From Xanthobacteraceae bacterium (GTDB lineage: Bacteria; Pseudomonadota; Alphaproteobacteria; Rhizobiales; Xanthobacteraceae), in NCBI GenBank assembly GCA_022841625.1, contig JALHRD010000015.1, positions 1 through 64,000 on the forward strand: a stretch of DNA of 64,000 bases, read 5' to 3'. Positions 1 through 9,653 of this stretch are shown here, piece after piece. How positions within the stretch are numbered: the first letter of the stretch is position 1; every line of letters starts with the position of its first letter. A program made the translations under genes and the position numbers. Below the pieces are notes generated by a model that did not search any database, was not told where the DNA came from, and saw only the letters and a list, made by a program, of their open reading frames with translations.

Positions 1-153
1 TCGAAAATGCTCCATTGCAAGTCCGTTAGATCGCCCCGACTCAATGCTGCCTCCTTCAGAAAGGCAGTCTTGAATCAAAACTCGATTCATCTGTCAAAAA
101 CCGTCAACACGGCCTAGCCACGTCGGTTTCTTGGCAATTGAGGAGCTTCCCCG

Positions 154-1026
154 GTGACGATCATCGATTCCCAGGTCCACGCTTATGAGGCGAACACGCC
201 AAAACGACCTTGGCACACTGTGCCGAACTGGCCCGATCACGTGACGGGTGACGAGATGGTGGCGGCGATGGACAAGGTCGGCGTCGACGGCGCGATCTTC
301 ATTTCACCCTTTTCCCTGTACCGCTACGACGCGAGCTATGCGGTGGAAGTGCAACGGGCTCATCCCGGCCGGTTCGCGATCGTCAAGCCGGTCGACCCGG
401 ACGATCCGGCCGTGGGCGATGTCATCGCCGACTGGAAGCAAACACCGGGCGCGGTCGCCATCCGCATCATGCTGACGCCGGAGGCGAAGCGCGCGCCGAA
501 CGATCCGGGCCTCGACCGGATCGCGCGCGCAGCCGTCAAGCACGACCTTCCGGTCAACATCCTGTGCTGGGGCAATATCGATGCAGGCACGGCGTTGATC
601 GACCGCCACCCCGATGCGCGCTTCATCATCGACCATCTGGCGATCCTGCAACCCCGCACGCCACCGGCCCCGCCGCAGCCGTGGGCCGATCTGCCGAAGG
701 TGCTGGACCTCGCCGAGCGCGAGAACGCGGTGATCAAGGTGAGCGGCGCTTGCACGCTGTCCCACGAACCTTATCCGTTCCCCGACATCTGGGACCCGCT
801 CGGGCGCGTGTTCGATGCCTGGGGTTTCGAGCGCTGCCTGTGGGGCACCGACTGGACGCGCGCCTACGCCGTCGTCAACTACCAACAGGCCGTCGAGCCC
901 TTCCTCAAGACCGACTGCCTGAACGCCGGCGAGCGCGCGATGCTGATGGGCGGCGCATGCGCCAAAGCCTATCGTTGGTCGCCGAACAAAGGTCAGGTTG
1001 GGAATCTCGCGCGATCGGAGCGATAG
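154..1026 (+). CDS. Amidohydrolase-2 family metal-dependent hydrolase
   Basis: A 290-residue single-domain TIM-barrel hydrolase. It opens with IDSQVHAYE, a variant of the family's first metal-binding strand with Gln where the first His of HxH usually sits. FIIDHLAI near the middle and WGTDWTR near the C-terminus match the later metal/catalytic strands of the amidohydrolase-2 family, whose members include lactone hydrolases and decarboxylases. The start is GTG, preceded by GAGGAG about 8 bases upstream. There is no signal peptide, so it is probably cytoplasmic. It stands alone, and the substrate cannot be read from the sequence. Confidence 0.85.
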   Translation: MTIIDSQVHAYEANTPKRPWHTVPNWPDHVTGDEMVAAMDKVGVDGAIFISPFSLYRYDASYAVEVQRAHPGRFAIVKPVDPDDPAVGDVIADWKQTPGAVAIRIMLTPEAKRAPNDPGLDRIARAAVKHDLPVNILCWGNIDAGTALIDRHPDARFIIDHLAILQPRTPPAPPQPWADLPKVLDLAERENAVIKVSGACTLSHEPYPFPDIWDPLGRVFDAWGFERCLWGTDWTRAYAVVNYQQAVEPFLKTDCLNAGERAMLMGGACAKAYRWSPNKGQVGNLARSER

Positions 1027-1126
1027 TGCGGGCGGTGCACAACCATCCCGGAGGAGGTCCGCGACACTATCGCGTTGGTGAAAATTGGTTTCCCCGCCCT
1101 TGACGGACTACGGATAATCCGTATCT

Positions 1127-1411
1127 ATGGTTGACGATGTCTTCGAGTGGGATGAGGCCAAGGCCGCCGAGAACTACGCCAAGCACGGCGTGAGTTTTGA
1201 CGCAGCCATCGAGGTCTTTAATGACCCGTTCGGCATCCAGCGGCTGGATGACCGCGAAGATTACGGTGAGGACCGCTACAGCATCCTGGGCATGGTCGAC
1301 GGCCGAATTCTGTACGTGGCCTATACGCTGCGCAACGGCACCATTCGCATCATCTCGGCGCGCGGAGCAGAACCACATGAAAAACGACAATACCACGAAG
1401 ACAACGCGTAG
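1127..1411 (+). CDS. brnT: BrnT family type II toxin
   Basis: A 94-residue protein with the BrnT/DUF497 pattern: FEWDEAKAAENYAKHGVSF at the N-terminus, a central LDDREDYGEDR segment, and the terminal IRIISARGAEPHEKRQY core. BrnT toxins are small RelE-fold ribonucleases neutralised by a protein antitoxin encoded just downstream. The gene overlaps the next ORF by 35 bases, as expected for a translationally coupled toxin-antitoxin pair. Family assignment is strong; toxicity is inferred. Confidence 0.88.
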   Translation: MVDDVFEWDEAKAAENYAKHGVSFDAAIEVFNDPFGIQRLDDREDYGEDRYSILGMVDGRILYVAYTLRNGTIRIISARGAEPHEKRQYHEDNA

Positions 1412-1751
1412 ACGGGCGAAATCCTCCAAGATCGATTGGACCCGCTTCGACGCAATGACCGACGCACAGCGTCATCGGGCCGCACTCAACGATCCTGACG
1501 CGCGACCGCTGACCGAAGACGACCTCCGCCGAATGAAACGCACGCCGCAGGTAAGGATCATCCGCCGCGCGCTCGGCATCAGCCAGGAGGACTTCGCGGC
1601 GCGTTATCACATTCCGATCGGCACGTTGCGCGATTGGGAGCAAGGCCGCGTTGAGCCTGACCAGGCCGCCCGCGCCTACCTGACTGTCATTGCCCGCGAC
1701 CCAGACGCCGTGCGCAAGGCTCTCAGTCCGGCAGGCCCTCCGCGGCGATGA
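1377..1751 (+). CDS. HTH-type antitoxin partner of the upstream BrnT
   Basis: A 124-residue protein from the ATG at 1377 (MKNDNTTK), inside the end of the toxin gene. The N-terminus is basic and is followed by a helical stretch (DAMTDAQRHRAALNDPDARP). A XRE-type helix-turn-helix lies at about residues 60-105 (GISQEDFAARYHIPIGTLRD, WEQGR). This is not the usual ribbon-helix-helix BrnA; HTH antitoxins of this length are known partners of DUF497 toxins. It probably binds both toxin and operator and autorepresses. Starts further upstream would lie fully inside the toxin in another frame and are unlikely. Confidence 0.8.
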   Translation: MKNDNTTKTTRRRAKSSKIDWTRFDAMTDAQRHRAALNDPDARPLTEDDLRRMKRTPQVRIIRRALGISQEDFAARYHIPIGTLRDWEQGRVEPDQAARAYLTVIARDPDAVRKALSPAGPPRR

Positions 1752-1837
1752 ATGGCCATTGCGCCGCGACAGACCCGCCAGCGCGGCACGCGCCTTGAGC
1801 CGGCGGCGCAGCGCATCGGGCACGTTGCAAATTTAGA

Positions 1838-3289
1838 TTATGCCGGCCATTTCGCCCGCTCGCGCAGCGCCGCGGCCGCTTGCCGCGCGTCGCGCACCAC
1901 CTTGGCATGGTCGAGCCTCGTAAATTTTCCGGCGCGGCGCAGGATGCGGCCATCGACCATCACGGTGTCGACATTGGTCGGCTGCGCCAGCGAGACCAGC
2001 GCCTCGTAAGGGTCGCCGACCGGCGTCATGTTGATATCGGTGGTGCGCACCAGGATCAGGTCGGCGCGCTTGCCGGGCGTCAGCGAGCCGGCCCGGTCGG
2101 CAATGCCGAGATCGACCGCGCCGTCGAAGGTCGCAAGTTGCACCAGGCGTTTCACTGTCAGCGGAATCTTGTCGCCGATCCGGTGCTGATGGAGTGCAAA
2201 CAAAATCCGCATGCCGACAAATGGATCGCAATTGTAATTGGTGGTGTGGTCGGTCGACAGGCTGACCTTGACGCCGGCCTCCAGCATCTCGCCGAGCTGG
2301 ATGACGCCGACGGCCGACGGGCGGCGTGCTTCGCCGACCGGGGCCAGGGAATAGCTGACGCCGCGCGCCTTGAGGATCGCACGCTCCTCGGCCGTGGTGA
2401 GCAGCGGATGTACCAGTTGCACGTCGGGGCCGAGCAGGCCGGCCTCCTCGAGCTGCCTGATCGGGCTCGGCCCCGACGTGTGCAGCGTGATCGGCAGTCC
2501 GAGCTTGCGCGCGCCGTCCCAATCGCGCTTGGTCTGTTCGATGGTGAGCACCCCGCGCGCCGCGCCACCGATGCTCATCGCGCCGACGTTACGCGACGAG
2601 ATGCCCATCGTAAGCAGGCCGTCCCCCGGCATCCAGTCGCCCTTGACCCGCGCCATGCCCGCGAAGTCCATCGGCTGATCGTCCGGCATGCCCTGCGCCG
2701 GACCATAGGCGAAGCGCCCGCGAATGCCGGTATCGCGCATGGCGGAGAGTTCCGCATCGGCATGTTCGGGGCTGCGCACATTATGCGCCCAATTGTGGAC
2801 GGTGGTAACGCCAGCGCTCAAGGCCTCGGCGGTGCCGAGCATCACGCTGCGATAGCTGTCGTCCGGCGCCATCAGCTGGCCCAGGCGGTTGCTCACCGGG
2901 AAATAGCCGACCGCGGCGACGTCGGCGCGCACGAACGGCCGGAACAGGCTGGTCCACAGGTGCCAATGGGTGTCGATGAAGCCGGGCATGCAGATCATGC
3001 CGCGCCCCGCAATGACTTGCGCCTTCGGCGCCGCGAGCTTGGGCCCGACCGCGACAATCGCGCCCTCGCGCACGTGCACGTCGCCGATCGCGAAGTCGCC
3101 GAGCTTGGGATCCATGGTCAGGACATTGGCGCCACGGATGATAAACTCGCCGCGCGGCGGCAGCGGCGCGGCCGGACCTTTGGCCGGTCGGGCCGGTTGG
3201 GCGGACAGCGTGCCGGGAGCCGCCGCCAGGGCGGCAAGCGCGGTGGCGCCTTTCAGAAGGCCGCGTCGATCGATCCCGCTATACGTCAT
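1838..3289 (-). CDS. Tat-exported amidohydrolase family protein
   Basis: A 483-residue amidohydrolase of the cytosine deaminase/chlorohydrolase type. The ATG at 3289 is chosen because GGAGAG precedes it and the first residues (DRRGLLKGATALAALAAAPG) form a twin-arginine signal. Metal-site motifs are visible in order: GFIDTHWHLW (HxH), LPITLHTSG, QLVHPLLTT and VSLSTDHTTNYNCD, ending in the DLILVR and VMVDGRILRRAGKF beta-sandwich strand. It probably acts in the periplasm on an amide, ring C-N or C-Cl bond. It lies 66 bases downstream of a Bug-type binding protein in the same orientation, suggesting a joint uptake and processing unit. Confidence 0.82.
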   Translation of the reverse strand: MTYSGIDRRGLLKGATALAALAAAPGTLSAQPARPAKGPAAPLPPRGEFIIRGANVLTMDPKLGDFAIGDVHVREGAIVAVGPKLAAPKAQVIAGRGMICMPGFIDTHWHLWTSLFRPFVRADVAAVGYFPVSNRLGQLMAPDDSYRSVMLGTAEALSAGVTTVHNWAHNVRSPEHADAELSAMRDTGIRGRFAYGPAQGMPDDQPMDFAGMARVKGDWMPGDGLLTMGISSRNVGAMSIGGAARGVLTIEQTKRDWDGARKLGLPITLHTSGPSPIRQLEEAGLLGPDVQLVHPLLTTAEERAILKARGVSYSLAPVGEARRPSAVGVIQLGEMLEAGVKVSLSTDHTTNYNCDPFVGMRILFALHQHRIGDKIPLTVKRLVQLATFDGAVDLGIADRAGSLTPGKRADLILVRTTDINMTPVGDPYEALVSLAQPTNVDTVMVDGRILRRAGKFTRLDHAKVVRDARQAAAALRERAKWPA

Positions 3290-3355
3290 GGTCGCTCTCC
3301 CCGTCTTGTGGCTTTTCCGAAGCTGTTCGCGCTCAATCAACCGAATGCCGGCAGG

Positions 3356-4351
3356 CTATTCCGGCTTGATGCCGGCGGCTTTGACGACTTCGGGCCAGCG
3401 CTTGAGTTCGCTCTTGATGAAGGCATCGAATTGCTGCGGCGTGCCGCCAACGATGTCGGCGGCCTGCGCTTCAACAATGCCGGTCCGTACCGCCGGCACC
3501 TGCATCACCTGATTGAACACGCCGTTGATGCGCGCAACCAGCGCCGGATCCATCCCGGCCGGCCCGGCGATGCCGTGCCAGACGGTGACGTCAAAGCCGG
3601 GAACGGTCTTGCCGGCCGGCGGCGTGTCGGGCAATTGCCGCATCGGCCGCATCGCGGCGCCGGCGAGCGCGCGAATCTTGCCTTCCTTGATCTGACCGAG
3701 CGAGGTCGAGACCGTGATGATCGCGGTGTCGGCTTCGTTGCGCAGCAGCGCCGTCAACATCTCGGCGCCCGAGCGGTAGACGACGTTGACCACGTCGATC
3801 CCGGCAAGGCTGTTGAGATAGGCCATGAACAGATGCGTCCAGTTGCCAAGCCCCGCCGAGGCATAATTGAACTTGCCGGGCTGCTGCTTCGCCGCCGCGA
3901 TATAGTCCGCCAAGCTTGCGTGCGGCAGCGTCGGCCTAATCAGCACCACCGCCGGCAAATTGACCAGATGAACGATCGGCGTGAAGGCGGTGTGCGGATC
4001 GTAGGGCATCTTGGCCGCGAGTGCGTGCGACACGGCGTTGGGCCCGACTTCGGCAAGAAACAGCGTGTGGCCGTCGGGCTTCTCGCGCACCACCGCGGCG
4101 GCCGCGATGGTGCCGCCGGCGCCGGGCCGGTTCTCGACAATCAGCGGATGGCCGTTAGAGAATTGTTGGAATCCATTCGACAGATGGCGCGACAGCGTGT
4201 CGGCGGCGCCGCCGGCGCCGACCGGCACCAACAACCGAACCGGACGGTCCGGCCAGGCCGGCTGCGCCAGCGCGGGCCCGGTGATGAGCGTGGCAACCAC
4301 GACAGCAGCTACGCCGAAGTGGTTGCGGCGCGCGACAGTGAGGAATGGCAT
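3356..4351 (-). CDS. Bug-family tripartite tricarboxylate transporter receptor
   Basis: A 331-residue periplasmic solute-binding protein. A signal peptide covers about residues 1-29 (VAAVVVATLITGPALAQPAW). The Bug signature follows: WPDRPVRLLVPVGAGGAADT, then NGHPLIVENRPGAGG and KMPYDPHTAFTPIVHLV. The family captures small carboxylates or related anions for TctAB-type carriers. No TctA or TctB gene is nearby, which is common for the many orphan Bug receptors of proteobacteria. It is followed by the amidohydrolase above. Confidence 0.9.
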   Translation of the reverse strand: MPFLTVARRNHFGVAAVVVATLITGPALAQPAWPDRPVRLLVPVGAGGAADTLSRHLSNGFQQFSNGHPLIVENRPGAGGTIAAAAVVREKPDGHTLFLAEVGPNAVSHALAAKMPYDPHTAFTPIVHLVNLPAVVLIRPTLPHASLADYIAAAKQQPGKFNYASAGLGNWTHLFMAYLNSLAGIDVVNVVYRSGAEMLTALLRNEADTAIITVSTSLGQIKEGKIRALAGAAMRPMRQLPDTPPAGKTVPGFDVTVWHGIAGPAGMDPALVARINGVFNQVMQVPAVRTGIVEAQAADIVGGTPQQFDAFIKSELKRWPEVVKAAGIKPE

Positions 4352-4445
4352 GGCAATTCACCCCGCTACCAAAGCTGATTATTGGTAGCGGACGGCGGCT
4401 GCCGGCACAACCGCCGTACCGGGCACGAATGCACGCCAAGCTGCG

Positions 4446-5273
4446 TCATTGCCGCGCAATGACGACCTCGAGATACGCGCTGGGAATGACCAACGTGCCG
4501 TCCTTGGCGACGTTGAATTCGTCGATGAGCGCATGGAGGTCGGCGGCGAGTGCTTCGCGCGCCGGCGGATCGATCGCGGCGAATGTCTTCAGAACCGGAC
4601 CGTAGTAGTTGCGGAACACTTCGACCCAATGCGCCGGCGACCTGTAGCGGAACACAAACATCCGGCTTTGGGTGGCGATCGTCGCGTCGGAGCCGAACAG
4701 AGCCTCAAGATGCGCCTTGTCGCCCCACAGCGCCGGCGACATCATGCCGGGCGCCGGCGGAACGTACTTGCCGATGAGCTTGAACAACCGCCCGATGAAG
4801 CCGCCAGGTGTCCAATTGGCGAGGCCGATCTTACCACCGGGACGACAGACGCGCATGAGTTCCTGCGCGGCCTGCACCTGATTGGGCGTGAACATCACCC
4901 CGAAGGTCGACAAGACGACATCGAAGCTTGCGTCCGCAAACGGCAGATTTTCCGCATCGGCCTCTTGAAAGGTCACCGCCAGGCGCTCCGCCTTGGCGCG
5001 CTCGCGGCCGCGATCGAGCAGCGCGCCCACATAGTCGGTCGACGTCACGTCGGCGAACCGGCGGGCGGCGGCAAGCGTCGCATTGCCGTTACCGGCGGCA
5101 ACGTCGAGCAGGCGCTGGTTGCTGCGCAAGTCGGCGGCCTCGCACAAAGTCTCGCCGACGATCTGAAGCGTTGCGCCGACAATGGCGTAGTCGCCAGCGC
5201 TCCATGCGGCGCGCTGGCGCTCTTTGACAGCGGCAAGATCGGCGGCGACCGGAACCGGAGTTTGAATGTTCAT
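4446..5273 (-). CDS. Class I SAM-dependent methyltransferase
   Basis: A 275-residue protein. The start at 5273 is preferred over longer in-frame ATGs because GGAGAC sits 7-8 bases upstream and the protein then begins MNIQTPVPV. The SAM-binding motif I is LLDVAAGNGNATLAAA; later motifs are EADAENLPFADASFDVV (motif II/III) and RVCRPGGKIGLANWTPG (post III). This is the UbiE/Methyltransf_11 pattern. The methyl acceptor is unknown. It is divergent from the broken AraC-type regulator, which could once have controlled it. Confidence 0.85.
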   Translation of the reverse strand: MNIQTPVPVAADLAAVKERQRAAWSAGDYAIVGATLQIVGETLCEAADLRSNQRLLDVAAGNGNATLAAARRFADVTSTDYVGALLDRGRERAKAERLAVTFQEADAENLPFADASFDVVLSTFGVMFTPNQVQAAQELMRVCRPGGKIGLANWTPGGFIGRLFKLIGKYVPPAPGMMSPALWGDKAHLEALFGSDATIATQSRMFVFRYRSPAHWVEVFRNYYGPVLKTFAAIDPPAREALAADLHALIDEFNVAKDGTLVIPSAYLEVVIARQ

Positions 5274-5436
5274 CACTGTCTCCTTTTTCAAGCAGGCGCG
5301 GCAGACGAACGGCGTCGCTGCGTGGCCATGCTTTCTTGCTGATGGCGGTATCGATCGGTTAGTCTGACCAAACGCATCGTCGCGGGAACGCTGCGTTCGT
5401 TGTGCCCTTGGATATGATCGGGGACCCGTTCGCTCA

Positions 5437-6465
5437 ATGATCGGGACGCCGCCTTCATTTGCAGGAACGCCGGAAACCGCGGGCAGCGGCAATGACCTGC
5501 TGACCGAAGCGCTACGGGCGGTCCGGCTCACCGGCTCGATATTTCTCAATGCCTGCTTTTCGGCGCCGTTTGGCATCATCTCGCCGAAACACTTCGACGA
5601 GCGCTCGCCGATGGCGCACCTGCGCCACATCAGCATCTTTCACCTGATCGCGGCCGGCGGCTGCACCATCGAACTCGCCAACGGCGAGCGCGGGCGCCTG
5701 TCCGCCGGCGATATCGTGCTGGTGCCATTTGCCGATGAACACAAGTTCTGGAGCGATGAAACCGCGGACATGGCGCATGCCGCCGATCTGGTGCGTCCCG
5801 GTCCCGTCAGCGGAATGTGGACGATCAACCATGGCGGTGGTGGCGACCAGACCCAGATGGTGTGCGGCTTTATCGAATCGGCGGAATTCCTGTTCACGCC
5901 GGTATTTCGCACCTTGCCGCCGCTTCTGATCGACCGCGCCGGCGAGGAGGGAGTCGGCGCGCTGCTGACGTCAACGGTGAAGGAAATTTTGATGCTCGCG
6001 AGCAACGCCGCGCCGGGCAGCGAGCTGATGCTCGGCCGGCTGATGGAGTTGCTGTTTATCGAGATGGTCCGTCGCTACGCGGTCCGACTTCCGAACAATG
6101 CAACGGGCTGGTTTGCGGCACTCAACGACCCGATCGTCAGTCGCGCACTGCAATCGGTCCATGACGATCCCGCGCGACGCTGGACAGTTAACGATCTCGC
6201 GCGCGCGGCCGGCACTTCCCGCACGGTACTGGCGGAGAGGTTCAACGCGGTGATGGGGTAAGCGCCGATCGAATATGTGATCGGCTGGCGCATGCAACTC
6301 GCGGCCGACCGGATCCGAAACGGCAGTGGCAGTCTCTCCGCCATCGCCGCCGATGTGGGCTATGAGTCGGAAGCCGCATTCAACCGCGCGTTCAAGCGGG
6401 TGACCGGCGTCACGCCGGGCCGCTGGCGCGATAGCGCGACGGCCAATGCAGATGCCACGGCCTGA
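5437..6465 (+). pseudogene. AraC-family regulator interrupted by an in-frame TAA
   Basis: One reading frame runs from the ATG at 5437 to 6465 but is split by TAA at 6259-6261. The N-terminal half has a cupin_6-type sensor domain (ISIFHLIAAGGCTIELANGE; LSAGDIVLVPFADEHKFW). The first HTH (WTVNDLARAAGTSRTVLAER) precedes the stop. After it the same frame continues APIEYVIGWRMQLAADRI and the second HTH (SLSAIAADVGYESEAAFNRA, FKRVTGVTPGRWR). Family members have a sense codon, often Gln, between the G and the (A/S)P of this G-x-(A/S)P motif, so one CAA-to-TAA change would explain it. The truncated product lacks one of two DNA-binding motifs. Confidence 0.85.
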
Positions 6466-6501
6466 GATCGATCTGCGGTAAGCGTCAGCAGCGGTCCGGC
6501 G

Positions 6502-7020
6502 TTACGCCGCGGCCAATCGGCCCTTGGTGGAGGTCTGTTGATTGGCCAGGAGCTGGTTGCGGATCGCATCCGCAACACGGATCAGCGCCTTTTCCGCTTC
6601 AACGGCGCGGGCCTCGGCGTTTCGTATGCGTTGATCGGCCGACGATAGCCGCTCGACCATGCTGGCAAGCTGCCCCTGCGCGGCGCGGGCGAGTTGCTCG
6701 GCTTCCTGGGCGCGGGCTTCCGCCTCTTTGATGGCGACGTCGGAGGCGCGTTGCGATGCCTCAAACTCGCGAATTTTTGCTTCGGCGGAATGCAGTTGTT
6801 CGGCGGCGCGTCGCGACAGATCGCGACCGCGCGCGGCGAATTCGACCGCATAGTCCTCGATGCCCTGGATGACTTCCGCCGCCTGATACACCAAGTCGGC
6901 CGCGGTCACGGACGTTTCCTTCGATGGCGGATCGTCTCTGAATTGCGCCGCCCCGCCAGCCTGACTGCTGGCCGCCTGGGGCTCTGCTTGACCACGCTGT
7001 CGGACTTGGCTCCAACCCAT
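6502..7020 (-). CDS. Coiled-coil protein of unknown function
   Basis: A 172-residue soluble protein. Residues 1-40 are polar and low-complexity; from about residue 40 to 155 it is almost one long alpha-helix rich in Ala, Glu, Arg and Gln (AEAKIREFEASQRASDVAIK; EAEARAQEAEQLARAAQGQL), a strong coiled-coil pattern. There is no signal peptide or membrane segment. I do not recognise a functional family. It lies just upstream of purEK on the same strand but is separated from purK by intergenic sequence and may be monocistronic. Confidence 0.7.
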   Translation of the reverse strand: MGWSQVRQRGQAEPQAASSQAGGAAQFRDDPPSKETSVTAADLVYQAAEVIQGIEDYAVEFAARGRDLSRRAAEQLHSAEAKIREFEASQRASDVAIKEAEARAQEAEQLARAAQGQLASMVERLSSADQRIRNAEARAVEAEKALIRVADAIRNQLLANQQTSTKGRLAAA

Positions 7021-7118
7021 GGCTTGATCTCCGCCGGTAAGGGAATGGTCTTGGGACTGATTAAGGTCCGATGCAACTTATTGGTGATATGGTAAACAAT
7101 TAGTTAAGAATCGGCGGA

Positions 7119-8219
7119 TTAGGCCTGTTCGGGCGTAATTACTGTGACATGGCCCATCTTGCGGCCCTCGCGGATCGCCGCTTTGCCATACAGATGCACC
7201 GAGGCGCCCGGAACCGTCAGCCAGCGCTGATAATCGGCGGCGTCCGCTCCCAACAGATTGGTCATCTCGACCCGGCCGCGACGCTGCGGTAAAGCCAGCG
7301 GCCAGCCGGCAATCGCCCGGATATGCTGCTCAAATTGCGACACCGAAGCGCCATCCAAGGTCCAATGGCCGGAATTGTGCACCCGCGGCGCGATCTCGTT
7401 GACCAGAACCGTGTCCTTGCCACCCTGGCGCAGCACGAACATTTCGACCGCCAGCACCCCGACATAATTGCAGGCGCTCGCGATCCGGGTCGCAATGTCG
7501 ATTGCGGTCTTGGCATGCGCCGACGAAATCGCCGCCGGCACGCGCGAGATTTTCAGTATGTGGTCGCGATGCTCGTTTTCGGTCACGTCGAAGCAGGCCA
7601 CTTGGCCATCCCGGCCACGGGCCGCCACCACGGAAATCTCGCGCTCAAATGGCACAAAGGCTTCCAAGATCGCGGGCTGGCCACCGATCGCCGCCCAAGC
7701 GGCATCGAGATCGGCGCTGGAGCGGATGGTGAACTGGCCCTTGCCGTCATAACCGAAACGACGGGTTTTCAAGACCGCCGGCAGGCCGATGGCCGCAATG
7801 GCGGCCTCAAGACCGGCCCGCGCATCGACCGCCGCGAAGCCGGCGGTGCCAATGCCAAGATCGACCACGAATTGCTTTTCCACCAGGCGATCCTGGGTGG
7901 TTGCGAGCACCGCCGGATCCGGCAGCACCGGCCGGCGGCTCGATAGAAACAGCGCGGTTTCCGCCGGCACATTTTCGAATTCATAAGTAACGACATCGAC
8001 GTCGGCCGCGAAGCGATCGAGCGCCTGCGTGTCGGTGTAATCGGCGGTGGTGCTGCGATGCACCACGTCAAAGGCCGGCGATTGCGGATCGGGTGCCAGC
8101 ACATGGCACTTGAGCCCGAGCTTGGCAGCGGCCAGCGCCAGCATGCGCCCAAGCTGTCCGCCCCCCAGAATTCCGATGGTCGCATCAGACCCGAGCGGGA
8201 AGCGCGCGCGTTCGGTCAC
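7119..8219 (-). CDS. purK: 5-(carboxyamino)imidazole ribonucleotide synthase
   Basis: A 366-residue ATP-grasp enzyme converting AIR, ATP and bicarbonate to N5-CAIR in purine synthesis. The N-terminal Rossmann-like motif is [23 protein letters not shown]-grasp segments include [36 protein letters not shown] and the metal-binding [15 protein letters not shown]. Length is normal for PurK. The start overlaps the purE stop by four bases (ATGA), so the pair is translationally coupled. Confidence 0.97.
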   Translation of the reverse strand: MTERARFPLGSDATIGILGGGQLGRMLALAAAKLGLKCHVLAPDPQSPAFDVVHRSTTADYTDTQALDRFAADVDVVTYEFENVPAETALFLSSRRPVLPDPAVLATTQDRLVEKQFVVDLGIGTAGFAAVDARAGLEAAIAAIGLPAVLKTRRFGYDGKGQFTIRSSADLDAAWAAIGGQPAILEAFVPFEREISVVAARGRDGQVACFDVTENEHRDHILKISRVPAAISSAHAKTAIDIATRIASACNYVGVLAVEMFVLRQGGKDTVLVNEIAPRVHNSGHWTLDGASVSQFEQHIRAIAGWPLALPQRRGRVEMTNLLGADAADYQRWLTVPGASVHLYGKAAIREGRKMGHVTVITPEQA

Positions 8220-8707
8220 GGCGTCTCCGCCGGCCGCTCGGCCACCGCCTGCGTCTGCTTTTGCCGATAGGCGTCCAAACGCTCGGCCAGCGCCGGATCG
8301 CTCAAAGCCAGCACCGCTGCCGCCAGCAGCGCGGCATTGATCGCCCCGGCTTGGCCAATGGCGAGCGTGCCAACCGGAACACCGCCCGGCATCTGAACCA
8401 TCGAGTAGAGAGAATCGAGCCCCGAAAGCGCTTTCGATTCCACCGGAACGCCAAACACCGGCAGTGGGGTCAGGGCAGCGGTCATGCCCGGCAGATGGGC
8501 GGCGCCACCAGCACCGGCAATGATGACTTTGAAACCGGCGGCCTTGGCGCCCCTGGCGAAGGCATAGAGCCGTTCCGGGGTGCGGTGGGCGGAAACGATC
8601 CTCGCATCATGCGCGACGCCCAGGCTGCCGAGGGTATCGGCCGCATGTTTGAGGGTCGCCCAATCCGACTGGCTCCCCATGATAATTGCGACCGGTATGG
8701 CGGGCAT
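8216..8707 (-). CDS. purE: N5-carboxyaminoimidazole ribonucleotide mutase
   Basis: A 163-residue class I PurE that moves the carboxyl group of N5-CAIR to give CAIR. Diagnostic motifs are [11 protein letters not shown] near the N-terminus, the catalytic-loop SAHRTPERL, and [20 protein letters not shown] with [20 protein letters not shown]. The gene is first in a purE-purK operon on the minus strand. Confidence 0.97.
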   Translation of the reverse strand: MPAIPVAIIMGSQSDWATLKHAADTLGSLGVAHDARIVSAHRTPERLYAFARGAKAAGFKVIIAGAGGAAHLPGMTAALTPLPVFGVPVESKALSGLDSLYSMVQMPGGVPVGTLAIGQAGAINAALLAAAVLALSDPALAERLDAYRQKQTQAVAERPAETP

Positions 8708-8852
8708 TAGTGCTCCTGGCGACGGCCCGTAACGAAGCCGCGCGGATTATAGCAATCCCCGACGCATGACAAGGGTGCGTTTCAAACCCAGGTTAACGAC
8801 AGTCTTTCATGGTTTCTGCTTAATACCAAGGTAACCGCAGTCGCGATGGCTC

Positions 8853-9632
8853 TCAAATCAAGTTGAGGCTGCGGATCAACATATAGATCGCGACAATAAA
8901 TATCAGCGCGGCGAATACCATGGTCAGCAAGCCGCGGCGACCAGCCAATCGCTTGGCCACGCGCCCACCCAATAATCCACCGAGAATCCCGCCCCCCACA
9001 AACAAGCCCGCCAATGGCCAATCGACCAGACCCGACCAGGCGTAATTGCCGGCCGTGGTCAGACCGAACGCGGCCACCGAAACCAGCGACGAGGCCACCG
9101 CGTTCAGGATCGGCATGCCGGCGGCAAACATCAGCGCCGGCACGATCAGGAAGCCGCCGCCAATGCCGAAGAAGCCAGACAATAGCCCCGCCAGGAGGCC
9201 GAAGCCGACGAGCTTCGGCCAGTTCTCGCGCGACAGCGTCACCGCGGCGTCGCCGACCTGCCCGCGCTCCCGCAGCATCAAGCCGCCAACCACCATCATC
9301 AGAACGGCGAACAGCGCCAACAATTTCTGCCCGTCGACCATCTTGCCCAGCGTCGAGCCGAGCAAAGCGCCAGCGACGCCCGCCGCCGCGAACACTATGG
9401 CGCAGCGCCATTTCACCAGCCCCGAGCGGGCATGCATCGCCAGATTGCTCAAGGCGTTCAGCGCCACCGCCACCGCGCTGGTGCCGATTGCGACATGCGG
9501 ATTTTCCAGTCCCACCAGATAAACCAACAGCGGCACCGCCAGGATCGAACCGCCGCCGCCGACCAAGCCGAGGGAGAAGCCCACGACCGAGCCCGATGCG
9601 ACAGCAAGCGCGATCTGTATGGTTGTCAGCAT
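8853..9632 (-). CDS. TauE/SafE-family sulfite/sulfur-compound exporter
   Basis: A 259-residue polytopic membrane protein with about eight hydrophobic segments. The family repeat is visible twice: VVGFSLGLVGGGGSILAVPL near residue 20 and LLSGFFGIGGGFLIVPALMF near residue 145. TauE/SafE proteins export sulfite, thiosulfate or organosulfonates. It follows the rhodanese-like gene by 21 bases in an operon headed by a BigR-like repressor, which supports export of a sulfide-oxidation product. Confidence 0.9.
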   Translation of the reverse strand: MLTTIQIALAVASGSVVGFSLGLVGGGGSILAVPLLVYLVGLENPHVAIGTSAVAVALNALSNLAMHARSGLVKWRCAIVFAAAGVAGALLGSTLGKMVDGQKLLALFAVLMMVVGGLMLRERGQVGDAAVTLSRENWPKLVGFGLLAGLLSGFFGIGGGFLIVPALMFAAGMPILNAVASSLVSVAAFGLTTAGNYAWSGLVDWPLAGLFVGGGILGGLLGGRVAKRLAGRRGLLTMVFAALIFIVAIYMLIRSLNLI

Positions 9633-9653
9633 CGGGGTTTCGCTCCGACGTGC

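Noticed and set aside
1-153. Possible gene or RNA at the left edge
   Set aside because: No open frame with motifs and no tRNA-like structure could be supported in this short edge.
1880-4378. 832-codon plus-strand open frame
   Set aside because: It lies antisense to two convincing genes (amidohydrolase, Bug receptor). Its translation is Arg/His/Gly-rich without motifs, as expected from the complement of high-GC codons.
6259-6261. Stop-codon read-through or recoding in the AraC gene
   Set aside because: TAA is the strongest stop, there is no recoding signal nearby, and a plain point mutation is simpler.
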